NCBI RefSeq assembly: GCF_963576675.1
Contig: NC_088916.1
Span: 87,437,501 to 87,501,500 of the forward strand
Reading direction: 5' to 3'
DNA from: Euphorbia lathyris
Taxonomy: Eukaryota; Streptophyta; Magnoliopsida; Malpighiales; Euphorbiaceae
Length of the DNA stretch: 64,000 bases
In this document: positions 35,647-45,226 of the stretch, in pieces
How the letters are laid out: each line of letters starts with the position of its first letter
How positions within the stretch are numbered: position 1 is the first letter of the stretch
The notes under the pieces: model-generated
The model's database searches: none
What the model saw: the letters and a program-made list of their open reading frames with translations, nothing else
What the model was told of the DNA's origin: nothing
Program-made: the position numbers and the translations under genes

Positions 35647-35954
35647 CCCAATTCCTCTATGGAATTGACGTAAGTTCAATTGTAATTTCCTGTTTCTTTT
35701 CCAATTCAACAATTGTAATCAAATAATTTTTTAAATGAATAAAAAGGAAAAAAGTTACCAACTCCACACCTCGAAAACAGAACAAGACTTTTTAAGCATG
35801 TCTTCTGGTTGAACCACAAAAAGAACAGATCATTCATCACTCAGGAGGTTATTTTAATATTATTAGATTGTTTTATTTTCTTCTTAACTCGGAAATTTGA
35901 GAGATTGATTTGTTTTCTTTCTTAACAGTTTTGATCATCTACTTTTGTAAAAAT
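35647..35954. other. Spacer upstream of the coiled-coil gene fragment
   Basis: AT-rich sequence of CACTA #2 right of the RTE target duplicate. It resembles a 5' UTR or intron ending in TTTCTTAACAG at about 35929. No coding content was seen. Confidence 0.4.
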
Positions 35955-36732
35955 ATGGCTACATGGACTCAGAAGCATATGGACGGATCAGAATTGTTAA
36001 CTTGTTTGAATTCGGCTGTAAAAAATGCGGGGAATTTAGTATGGAGAAATGATGAATTGAAGAAGGAAATTGAGATTGAAATGTCGAAGAGATAAAGGTT
36101 GGAGAAGGAGAACCGGGAGTTGAAAGAGATGGCTTCTCGCTTAAGGGAAGAGCAAGATGGACTGTGTAACATATTGAAAGAAAAAGAAGATGATCAAAAT
36201 GAAATTATTGAACTTAAAAGGAAAATTTGTGGGCTAGAATGTGACAAGTTGAAAGCTAAGACTGATGTTGATCTATCTCAAAAGAGAATCAAGGAATTAG
36301 AAGGGAGGATATTGATCATGAATGTAGAAAAATATGCATCTATGAATGTGAATCTAACAATTTCAGGTTTTTCAGACTGCTTGAATGTCATCTTCCATTT
36401 AATTTACTGATCTTTAATCTGTTAAGTATGTTTGATTCATTACAGGGAAAAGAAAAGCAACTGTTGTAGAAACTGAAGAAAATACAAATCCAAGTGATGA
36501 ATTGATTACTTTTGTAGGGGAAGGTATGCCTTTTTTTAGTTTTACACTTAACGTTTATAGTCATGAGCAATTTTAAACATTAGAATTAATATTGAAATTG
36601 CTCTTGAATATTAATGTTGGGAGTATTTTTAAATTTTATTCCTTTTATTTTCATTCTAGTCCTATATCAACATTTTGGACCGAAGAACTGATTGATGTAA
36701 TGTTCTTTAACTCAGGTACCAATAGTTCATGA
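35955..36732 (+). pseudogene. Coiled-coil protein gene with two introns (captured host gene?)
   Basis: Exon 1 is 35955-36366 (starts MATWTQKHMDGSELLTCLNS), exon 2 is 36446-36523 (GKRKATVVETEENTNP) and exon 3 is 36716-36732 (ends TNSS, TGA). All three joins keep the frame, and the borders are GT-AG. From residue 30 on, nearly the whole protein is heptad-like and Glu/Lys-rich (LEKENRELKEMASRLREEQD). One in-frame TAA (36093-36095) breaks exon 1. I do not recognise the family. It lacks transposase motifs, so a captured plant gene is more likely than a CACTA gene, but a tnpA-like remnant cannot be excluded because tnpA also has coiled coils. Confidence 0.5.
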
Positions 36733-37293
36733 TTATGTTCTGGAGTGAACTTTATGATTTTATGTTACTGACTTGTTTAATTGAATAAATATAGTAGAGA
36801 ATGGGCAGTTTCAGTTGTCAAATGCCAATTGCTTAAGCTTATATGTGCATATGATTAATCTAGATACAAAATGTTGTCATGTATATTTGGAACCAAAACA
36901 ATTCACCAAATACAAAACAATTTTGAACTCAAGTCCTCCCACTGACACAACCAATTGAGGTACGCCCTGGTCTTAAATCATTTCACTTATAGATTCACTG
37001 ACAGTATGAGTTGCTACCTCTCTTCACTTCTAAATCATATGTATATGCCTTACATAATATCGTATGATGTAATTGCTGTAATTTTGATCATATATCATGT
37101 CTATGTATAAAATAGGAAGAGTAATTGCTTAATTAATTAATTACTATGTTTATTCTATATCACTTGATAGCTTGGTGTGTCTCCCTCTCTCTTTTATAGC
37201 ATCATTTTGTGTAAGAACTATGATACATTGGCAACCTATATTTTTGTTTGCTTCTACAACATTTCTTTAATTCATGTTCATTCCTTGTGACAG
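36733..37293. other. Non-coding stretch between gene fragments
   Basis: AT-rich sequence with AATAAAT-like polyadenylation words near 36780 and no recognisable protein. Confidence 0.4.
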
Positions 37294-37545
37294 TTTTGGT
37301 GTAGTTTGTGATTGTTTGGATTTTGTTCGGAACGAATATCGCTAGAGAGTATATTGTGTTGCTAGCACCAGGTGAGTTTCATTTCACATTCATTTTTGAA
37401 ATACTAAAAATGCCTGGAGTTTGTGATGGACTTTTTTTTATCTAGGTATCAATTTACAGAGGAAGGACATAAACGTGCACACTACCGTTTCAGCCAAGCT
37501 AAGAGATTCCTTCCCCAATGTTAGAAAGTGGTATGGCTTTAGTCT
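37294..37545 (+). pseudogene. Unidentified exon pair, possible captured gene fragment
   Basis: An open stretch from after TAG (37302-37304) to CTAGCACCAG (37371) has a GT donor. The next exon starts after TCTAG at 37445. The spliced frame reads REYIVLLAPGINLQRKDINV followed by HTTVSAKLRDSFPNVRKWYG. The phase is kept across an intron with good borders and the peptide has normal composition, so it looks like a real protein piece. I cannot name the family. Confidence 0.35.
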
Positions 37546-37722
37546 TGTGTTCTTTGTCTAATTTGTTATTTTTTTTATAAGAATAGGGACGATACAGAGA
37601 CTATCACTAGACATCCCAACTAGGTCGGCACCCTAGATCAAGCTCTGTAAAACCTGAAGAATAAAATAAATGAAAGAATAAGGTTCATACAAGAGAGGAG
37701 AGAAAAGAGTAAAAAAGGACAG

Positions 37723-38326
37723 CTATGCAAGCCTATAGTGGCAAATATTACACAAATCATCACGGATCAGTTCTTGACAAAATCGAGGTGCGGAGGGCCA
37801 CCAGCTGATGCCTGATGAGGAGACGCCAAAACGGGTAAGCGCATCGGCCACCCGGTTTCCTTCCCTATAGATATGAGATATAGTGATTGTCATTTGCGTG
37901 CATTGTTCAAGACATCTCAACCATGTCTGACGGATAGTCCAACGAATTGTCTGCGTGTGGGTTCTAACGAGATTGACAACGAACAGTGAGTCTGATTCTA
38001 TCCAGAGATGGTGCCAGTTTTTCTCCCATGCCATATCAATTGCAAAAATCACTGCTCGAAGCTCAGCCATATACGCAAAGGTTTCCAGGATTGCAAAGGC
38101 AAAACTACCTCTTGCAAAGCCGCGACACGTGCGGAAAATGCCACGAGCACCAGCAGCGACTGGAGCCCCAAGGGCGGAACCATCCACATTGACCTTCAAC
38201 CATCCCTGAGGTGGACAGATCTAGTGGACCTGAATGATATTTGTCGCAGGTGGGGGTCTCGGTCTGATATGGAGATTGTCAAGGATTACACGATCGTTGA
38301 CAGTAGAGCAGCAGCCATTGGCTTTC
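37723..38326 (-). pseudogene. L1 LINE C-terminal RNase H (RVT_3)
   Basis: The minus-strand frame includes GWLKVNVDGSALGAPVAAG, opening with the RNase H Asp, then a Glu in MAELRAVIFAIDMAW and an Asp in IESDSLFVVNLV. It ends IYREGNRVADALTRFG with the late His-like and Asp positions. It continues without a break from the zf-RVT part once the Athila insertion and one CTTTC copy are removed. This segment looks intact. Confidence 0.85.
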
Positions 38327-39887
38327 TGTTGAGCGATTTTCGTAAGTGCACGGTTTCGCTTGTAGTAATAAAAATATCGATCCCACAGGGATACGTTTTT
38401 TAACGAAAAAACTTATTTTTTGAATTTGTTAATTTCGAACTAGTTAGATTTACTATTAAATTTAAATGAAAAGTGAAAATTGGTTTAATTGAATTTAGGA
38501 AATTTGTTTAATTGAATTTGTGAACTTTGAGTATTTGAAAATGCTGGAATAAGATTTTATATTTAGAATAAATCGATTGTTAGAAAGGTCTTCTCATTTT
38601 AAGGATGAATTTTACAAAACAGGAACATTTAGAACTTTTTAGAAAAACGAAAGAATTTATTCATTTGCATTAAGCAAAGAAAACAACTTAAACTTTGTAT
38701 CAATTATGATGATGAAATAAATGACGGAACCTCTAATTAATTGGCTTTGAACGCGATAAAACCCTTTCGGGATAGTTGCCCTTACTCAAATTAAAACTCT
38801 TTCGAGATGATAATTTGCCTAAGTGTTCAACAAAGTTTCCTTGTAATGATTTTGAATTCAAGTGCATATTAATGAAAACACCAGCCTCACTTATATTGGA
38901 TTGGTTACCATAAGTGCTGCATAACGATTTGTCGAATAGAACGGACTTTATTAGATGAAATATAAATTGATACAAGTTTACAGAGAACAAGGAGCATCGA
39001 GTTCTTCGAGGGCGTGCAAGTGAAGGGCTTGATCGGTTCCGCTTCCTTGGGTTTCCTAAGAGGTTGTCAAGCTCAGGGGCGAACACTCTACTCAATCTTC
39101 TCGCTGTAACTTCGTAATAGGGATTCGGTCGGCCACTACCATGATGCAAACTAAAACTGGAACAATGTCTAAACGCTACTGAGTTGTAATTAAACTATAA
39201 ACAATATGTGTACCTCATCTTGTTTTGTACAGAATCTAATTTCTAACTCTCGAAATGTGTTTACTTAGAACTTCGACATAAGTTCTACGCTCTGATTCTA
39301 TATCTATATTATAACATTTCACAGCCACTTTTTCTCAACATCAACTCTTTATTTATAGATGTTGAAGGGTTGTGTTTGAAGTGATGTATCCGTTGGTTAA
39401 GAGTCGTGTCCGTTGTGAAAGGACGTCTTTATCCACTTGAACGAACGTGTTTCTTGGATTTTCAGCTTGTGTTAAATGCTCTTTGTAAATTTTTTGCACT
39501 TACCGAGGATGGTAATCCGTGGCCGTGAATGACGTAGCATTGAGTTGAGCTTCGGACGAAGGGGAGAAATAGCTATACCACGCGTGTCGCGGCCGCGGGT
39601 TGAGGATCCACTGTCGCGGCCCGGTGATTTTTCTCACTTCTTAGCTTTCATTCGTGTCTTCAACTTGGCGCTTTCGATTTACGTCGTCTTTGACTCCTTT
39701 TGTAGGGTTTTTCTTCTATTTTAGATCCTTTTTCGTTCCTATTTGGATTTTACCAAATATTTAGGTACCTTGCAAGAAAAAAAGATATTCGAGAGTAAAA
39801 GTAATCTAAACAGATATAAATAACACGAATTTGTAATAAAAATGATGTAAATGTTAATGATATTTTAGGTATATTTTGGGCTTAACA
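38327..39887 (-). repeat. 3' LTR of the Athila element (left in the window)
   Basis: It starts TGTTGAGCG and ends TTAACA on the plus strand. In element orientation, U3 carries a CpG-rich palindrome cluster (39502-39635: GTCGCGGCCGCGG, TACCGAGGATGG) followed by a TATA box (CTATAAATAAAG, plus-strand 39349-39360). It holds an open frame (38733-39149, minus) that is also present in the right LTR in shorter form; this is likely fortuitous. Confidence 0.95.
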
Positions 39888-41228
39888 AATCTCCACACTT
39901 AATCTTTTGCTAGTCCCGAGCAAAATTTCACTGAATTTATTCCTTAACTAATCTCTTTATGAAAATAAAACATATATCTTTGTGTTTACCTTTTAAATTA
40001 GTTAAGCCGAAAAGACTAACTTTGCATGGCAAATTTATACGCAAAATATCAAACTAACTTAGTATAAGTACGGTATATCATTCGTCTTGTATTTCAATGT
40101 TTAAATTGAAGTATTCGGGACGATGTAAGCACGCATGTTATTGAGTCTTTCATCTCAAGGCATTTCAAAGCACCAAATTTCCTTTCCCAAACTTGAATTA
40201 TTATATATGAGTATTAAGTTTAATTTATTTGCTTAGTTACGCCCGTGATAAGGGTGGTCTCGATCGTAACTTTATATGCATTTGTTTTGTGTTAGCTTAA
40301 GAGGTACCGACCATGCCATGGGTGGACGCAATCGTTACTTTAAACTTTAAACACGCTTAATTTTTTCTTATTTAAACGTTCCTTTCATACCTCGATTGTG
40401 ATAAGGGTGGTCGCAACCGTGGCCAAAAGTACGCTTTATTTATTAATTTCTTCCCTTTCATACCTCGATTGTGATAAGGTTGGTCTCAATCGTGGCCAAA
40501 AGTTAAGAATACGATTTATTGATTATAACTTGGGAAAAAGAAAATTAGCACATTCTTCCTATATTGACTTAAAATTCAACATGTATTATGGCTATAGTTT
40601 CCTTAAAAACTTCAATTGGTGTTAATGTAAGACAAAATCAAAACCGAGCTAAAAATTGTTAGTTTAATTTAATGCCTATAAACCTAATTGAAAATTTAAA
40701 ATAAGATTTATTATATCATGAATTTCATGATATGAAATAGAGATTGAAAATAAAGAATTTTTACTTAAATACATTTACTCGAGACAATTTTTACTTAAAA
40801 TCGTGTCGAAGATTTGTGAAAAATTTGAAAAATATTACCCGTATAGAAATATTTATTTCTATCGATAATGATAACCTAAAAATAATCATAAAAATTTTAA
40901 CTTATGATTAATTTATAAATGTAAAAATGATATTTCATAAAAAATGTTAATTTTTTCATTTGTTGCAATATACTTAAAGTGTTGCAAAATACGTTGCATT
41001 TTGTATTTTTGAAAACAAGTGTTGCATACATTCATTCATTCATTTGCATACATTCGTTCATTCATTCGTTTGTATAAAAATGATATATGTAAATATCTCA
41101 TCCCACACTTAAATTGGACCATGTCCTCATTGGTGCAAAAATGGAGATAAAACGTTAAAGATAAAACAAACGGAAAGAAATGAAAGATATAGCAAAGAAA
41201 ACAAGCATCATAAAATAAAAGATAAAAC
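39888..41228. other. Athila 3' untranslated region
   Basis: The region between accessory ORF A and the 3' LTR. In it, 40236-40502 carries about four imperfect copies of GTGATAAGGGTGGTCTCAATCGTGGC. The polypurine-like minus-strand sequence next to the LTR is AAGTGTGGAGAT (39888-39900). No coding content was seen. Confidence 0.7.
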
Positions 41229-42434
41229 CTAAGCATGCGGCGGGGAATTCGGAGGTGTTGGTGAAGTTTCCACATTTCGGCGTCGGAAAAACGAAAGCAT
41301 CCGATGCCGAGTCGATCTATGCGCACGCCTCAAAGAATTGAGGTTGTCATTCATCACCATGTTGTTCTCCACCAAATCATCAATCCGTAAATTCATTTGC
41401 CGATTATTGGCATTGATTTGGTTCAAAATTCTCCTTAAATCCACCGGATCATTATCGTGTGTTGCTTGGGCTTGTGGGGCATCTTTCGCTCCATCCTCCG
41501 CTCCTTCTTCCTCGGTACCTACATTATGAGAACTAGAAGCACCTCCACCCATAGTGCCACGAAGATGAGCAATACGGGTAGCATAAGAAATAAAAACCGA
41601 AGGAGCCGCAGAAACCAACAAATGAGCCCGCTCAAGAGCCGCAATGTCCAAAACCGGAACATATCCATGGTAGGTGGACATATCAAAAGTAGCCAATTCA
41701 TCCCGTGCTCCCAAAACAATAGCGGTTATGAAATTACCGAGAGGGACTTGAGTGGTATGAGCCCTCGAAGCACGATATAAATTGTCAAAAATCATTCCAA
41801 TGCTATCAACCCGTAAACCCTTGAACAAACAATCCCAAACAAACAAATCCCGGACTTGAATCTTCGAACTCTCAACACGACCAAAAAGTGAAAAACTCAA
41901 ATACTTGTGAAAGAAGAACACACAATTGTCCTTAATCAACTTGCTTGAAGTGTTTTTAGAATCAAAAGAAGTTTGGTCGGAAAGAGTTTGCCAAAAAGAG
42001 TTATTGTCAAAATCCCGAGGCTTATCATAAAAATCACTAGTAGGGAAACCAAACATGTTACCCATAGCCTCATAATCAACGGTATAGATGACACCATTAT
42101 TCCGAAAAGAAATTTCAGTCCTCTTTTTGTTCATCGTCAAAGTAACCAAAAATTCAACCACATACTCTTGAATTTGTGGAAAACTCATAGAAGCAAAAGT
42201 TTCCCATCCCAAAGTTTCAATAAAAGCAGTAATTTGTGTAGTGAAGTTCAACTTCCTTACCGAATCAAAGTCAAGAAACTGCATATCCACGAACTTACGA
42301 TTGGCGTTTGAAAAGTGCTTGAAACGTCCAACTTCTTCTTCAGAATGAATGTCGAAATAAGCCCCACAACTAATCCTTAGGCGATTAGCCTCAGTGACAG
42401 TCGGCTTGTGTCCAACACGCTTTGCTCTAGGCAT
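41229..42434 (-). CDS. Athila accessory ORF A, 401 aa
   Basis: An intact frame of the Athila ORF-1/plant transposon protein type, function unknown. Residues about 50-280 form the conserved domain: LGWETFASMSFPQIQEYVVE, SFRNNGVIYTVDYEAMGNMF-GFP, HKYLSFSLFGRVESSKIQVR, DSIGMIFDNLYRASRA and GNFITAIVLG. The C-terminal part is an acidic, Ala-rich linker (TEEEGAEDGAKDAPQAQA), a helical Asn-rich stretch and a basic end (RHRMLSFFRRR). No signal peptide or clear membrane segment is seen. It is paralogous to ORF B at 43514. A TATA-like CCTATATATATACC lies about 225 bp upstream of the ATG. Confidence 0.8.
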   Translation of the reverse strand: MPRAKRVGHKPTVTEANRLRISCGAYFDIHSEEEVGRFKHFSNANRKFVDMQFLDFDSVRKLNFTTQITAFIETLGWETFASMSFPQIQEYVVEFLVTLTMNKKRTEISFRNNGVIYTVDYEAMGNMFGFPTSDFYDKPRDFDNNSFWQTLSDQTSFDSKNTSSKLIKDNCVFFFHKYLSFSLFGRVESSKIQVRDLFVWDCLFKGLRVDSIGMIFDNLYRASRAHTTQVPLGNFITAIVLGARDELATFDMSTYHGYVPVLDIAALERAHLLVSAAPSVFISYATRIAHLRGTMGGGASSSHNVGTEEEGAEDGAKDAPQAQATHDNDPVDLRRILNQINANNRQMNLRIDDLVENNMVMNDNLNSLRRAHRSTRHRMLSFFRRRNVETSPTPPNSPPHA

Positions 42435-43513
42435 GGTTATGGTGTTTAGGGTTTAGATGAAAAAGATGAAAGGAGAGAAAAGCTTGAGGTTGAAGATGAA
42501 GTAGAAGTGTTGTATGTAGACTTGAATTGAAAGGGGTAAGTGATTAAAAATGGTAATGATGAAATTGGGAAGAGTAAAAGTGAAGTATTGGGAAGAGGTA
42601 AGAGTAGGGAATTGGTTAAAATTGGAGGTGGTGTAAGGGTTGTGTAAGGAATAGGTATATATATAGGGTTTGAAGAGGAAGTTTAATAGGTAGAGTAGGA
42701 ATAGGAAGAGTAATGAGTATAGTTGGAATAGGAAGAGGTGTAAGTAGAGGAGGAATAGGAAGAGTAATAGGTAGAGGTTGAATAGGAAAAAGGTTGAAAA
42801 TTAGGCCAAAAATCCGGACTTGGAGTTGCCTTTAACACGTGTGTCGCGGTCGTGGATGTGTATCCGCGGCCGCGGATCGCGTTTTTCAGCCAATTTTTTC
42901 TTTGAATTGTTGTGGGAATTTGCTGAAGTTGCCAAGAAATACACCATTCGCGGCCGCGAATCGCGTTTGGCAGCGAATTTTTTGTCTGAATTTGGAGTAA
43001 ATTTGCTGAAGTTACCGAGAATCCATTAATTCTCGGCCGCGAATCACCTCGTGGCTACCCAAATCTGCATATTAACTTCATTTCGTGCATTTTCTTGATA
43101 AATCCTATCCTGAACTCCTTAAAAATGTTATCTGTACTTAAAAACATAAATGTAAAACATTAAATGATAAGGAAAACCAAAGGTTTATCCTTATTAATGG
43201 AAAAATAAATGAAAAATGCTTTAATTAATGGATGTTAAATTAAGAATAGGAAAGGTTTGGAACTAAAATTAATTGAAGCATTTATGTGCATGTATTAATG
43301 TAAGTTAAATGAATCTTTATTTAAGGAATTGAAACTTAGTTATTAATCATTTAATTAGTAATGAATGGATTAAGTTTGCATTTAATAAGTGCATTAGTTT
43401 AGAATTATGGAATTAAATGTTAGTTTAACCAAATAATCAAAAACAGGAAATAATGCAAAAGAGAAAGATTTTTTATTGAATAGAAACATATTTACAAACA
43501 AACAAAACAAAAG
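42435..43513 (-). promoter_or_regulatory. Candidate internal promoter of ORF A with GC palindromes
   Basis: In element orientation it has GC-rich palindromes at 42835-43040 (three CGCGGCCGCG or CTCGGCCGCGAATC sites plus TACCGAGAATCC at 43013-43024), then a purine/pyrimidine-biased stretch, then a TATA box CCTATATATATACC (plus-strand 42654-42667), then the ATG at 42434. The palindrome and TACCGAG words are shared with the LTR U3. A second repeat here is the AGGAATAGGAAGAGTAATAGG-like unit at 42690-42790. The promoter role is inference. Confidence 0.5.
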
Positions 43514-44461
43514 CTATGCTAAAAATTCGTCCCTTTCAATCGGGATTTTCTTAGCCCTATAGCATTCTATTTTCAACTGCACGAAGGCTTGACGTTCTTG
43601 TGCAGAAAGAAAATTGGGTCCTGATCGAAATACTCGTTTCACTAGACCTTCATATTGTAAAAACTCATAGTCTAGCATTGGGAAAGACTCAGCATCACTC
43701 CAAGGAACAGAAATACTTCCCTTGGTCCCTAGAATTATTCCACATACAATATTCCCGAATCCAACCTTCTTAGCCTTGGATCTAGATGCGGCAACAAGAC
43801 CCTCCATCAGAATTTTTGAAGAATCAACCACGTTGCCTTGAAATATATCGCCAAGGACATAAAGATCAGATTCTTGGACGACACTACTGAACGTGCGACC
43901 GAACAGGCTGTGACTCAGAAACTTATGCAAATATAGCATAGAGTTGGAATAGAAAGACTTATTATAGGCAAGTTTTGGGTGGAAAGGCCAGATGCCGGTG
44001 AGCATTTGCCAAATATCAGTGGACGTCATATCTCTTCCATGATGACGTTTGGTAGTATCCTTCAAGGGAAAACCAAACCAAGCATGTAATTCTGGATATC
44101 CAAAAGTGAAAGTTTTGCCATCCCGACGAAAACTAAGACGCACCCGATGCTTGTTAACAAAGCGAACCGTACAGAAGAACTCTAATATCCAGTCTCCAAT
44201 TATAGGAAACTTCATATCAACAAATCTGGTCCATCCTAAGCGTTCCATGTAGCGACTCATATCTTCTTTAATTCCCAACTGATCGTTAAGAAAGTCATCC
44301 ATGTATAGCATTCCGACAAAGAATGTGTATCGAAGCCTCAAGAATCGCCTTCCCTCATCATGATTAAAGATGGGAAAGTTACATCCGTAACGCTCTGATA
44401 TATCAACATGCTTATTGCGTGAAGCAATAACTTTCTTAGATGAAGTGTTTGAGGAAGTCAT
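43514..44461 (-). CDS. Athila accessory ORF B, 315 aa
   Basis: An intact frame with the same domain as ORF A: LGWTRFVDMKFPIIGDWILE, LSFRRDGKTFTFGYPELHAW-FGFP, LHKFLSHSLFGRTFSSVVQE, DSSKILMEGLVAASRSKAKK and GNIVCGIILG align in order with ORF A. It lacks the acidic and basic C-terminal extension of ORF A and ends with a Lys/Glu-rich helix. The function of the family is unknown. Athila elements often have an extra ORF after pol, but two tandem paralogs are less usual as far as I know. A TATA box (CTTATAAATAGG) lies about 130 bp before the ATG. Confidence 0.8.
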   Translation of the reverse strand: MTSSNTSSKKVIASRNKHVDISERYGCNFPIFNHDEGRRFLRLRYTFFVGMLYMDDFLNDQLGIKEDMSRYMERLGWTRFVDMKFPIIGDWILEFFCTVRFVNKHRVRLSFRRDGKTFTFGYPELHAWFGFPLKDTTKRHHGRDMTSTDIWQMLTGIWPFHPKLAYNKSFYSNSMLYLHKFLSHSLFGRTFSSVVQESDLYVLGDIFQGNVVDSSKILMEGLVAASRSKAKKVGFGNIVCGIILGTKGSISVPWSDAESFPMLDYEFLQYEGLVKRVFRSGPNFLSAQERQAFVQLKIECYRAKKIPIERDEFLA

Positions 44462-45226
44462 GGTGTTTGGAATGATTAAGGAAGAAAGGTTCTGAACTTA
44501 GTTTCTGGATTGTTGAATGGTAAGAAAATCAGAGAATTGTTCTGATTGAGATGAAAAGAAAATGACAGAAAACTGAACCTCTAGAACCTATTTATAAGAT
44601 CCTAGGACGAAAAGAGGTGTTGTTTTTGAAATGAAAAGGCATGAAACAGACCTTTTAGAAATGAAGAAACTTAATGCTTCGTTTCTGAAGAGTTGCATCT
44701 GCTGGAAAAAGGGTCAATTTTTGCATAATTTCCCCGTGTCGCGACCGAGGATGCTGACCCGCGGTCGCGACACGCTGATTTCCTTGCGGAAATCAGTTGT
44801 CAAAACTCCAAATTTCTGATCCTCTACCGAGAATCCTCATCCTCGGTAAGTTCAGAAATTTTCCTTTCAATTTGAAATCAGAATTCTCAACTGAGAATCT
44901 GAAATCCTCTACAAGTCCAGAAATTTTCCTGGCTACTAATTATACCCAAATTCTCAACTGAGAATTTTAAATTCTCTATAAGTTCAGAAATTTCTTACCT
45001 CCTTAAGAATTCTATATATGTGAATCCTCAACTGAGAATTTCAAATTCTCAACTGAGAATCACTGAATTTCTTCTAATTCTCATTAAATTCCTAAAAATT
45101 AATTAAAATCATGACTTGTATATATTTTTCTATATCTAAAATTCTAATATAAAATGATATAATCTAAACAAAACAAAAATAAAAATAAAAAATAATAAAA
45201 ACTAACTATTAGAAAAATGAAATGAT
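44462..45226 (-). promoter_or_regulatory. Candidate internal promoter of ORF B with two palindrome families
   Basis: Between the pol stop and ORF B. In element order it has four near-palindromes (A/T)TTCTCAACTGAGAAT at 44881-45060, a TACCGAGAATCC/CCTCGGTA inverted pair at 44826-44849, GC-rich GTGTCGCGACCGAGG and CCGCGGTCGCGACACG at 44735-44775, a TATA box CTTATAAATAGG (plus-strand 44587-44598), then the ATG at 44461. The layout repeats that of the LTR U3. Regulation is inferred, not shown. Confidence 0.5.

Noticed and set aside
36846..37290. Possible further exons of the coiled-coil gene
   Set aside because: The spliced frame already ends in TGA at 36730-36732 and no coding bias is seen beyond it.
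38733..39149. 138-codon frame in the Athila LTR, present in both LTRs
   Set aside because: Length and C-terminus differ between the LTRs because of the 43-bp deletion and substitutions. No motif was seen. Probably fortuitous.
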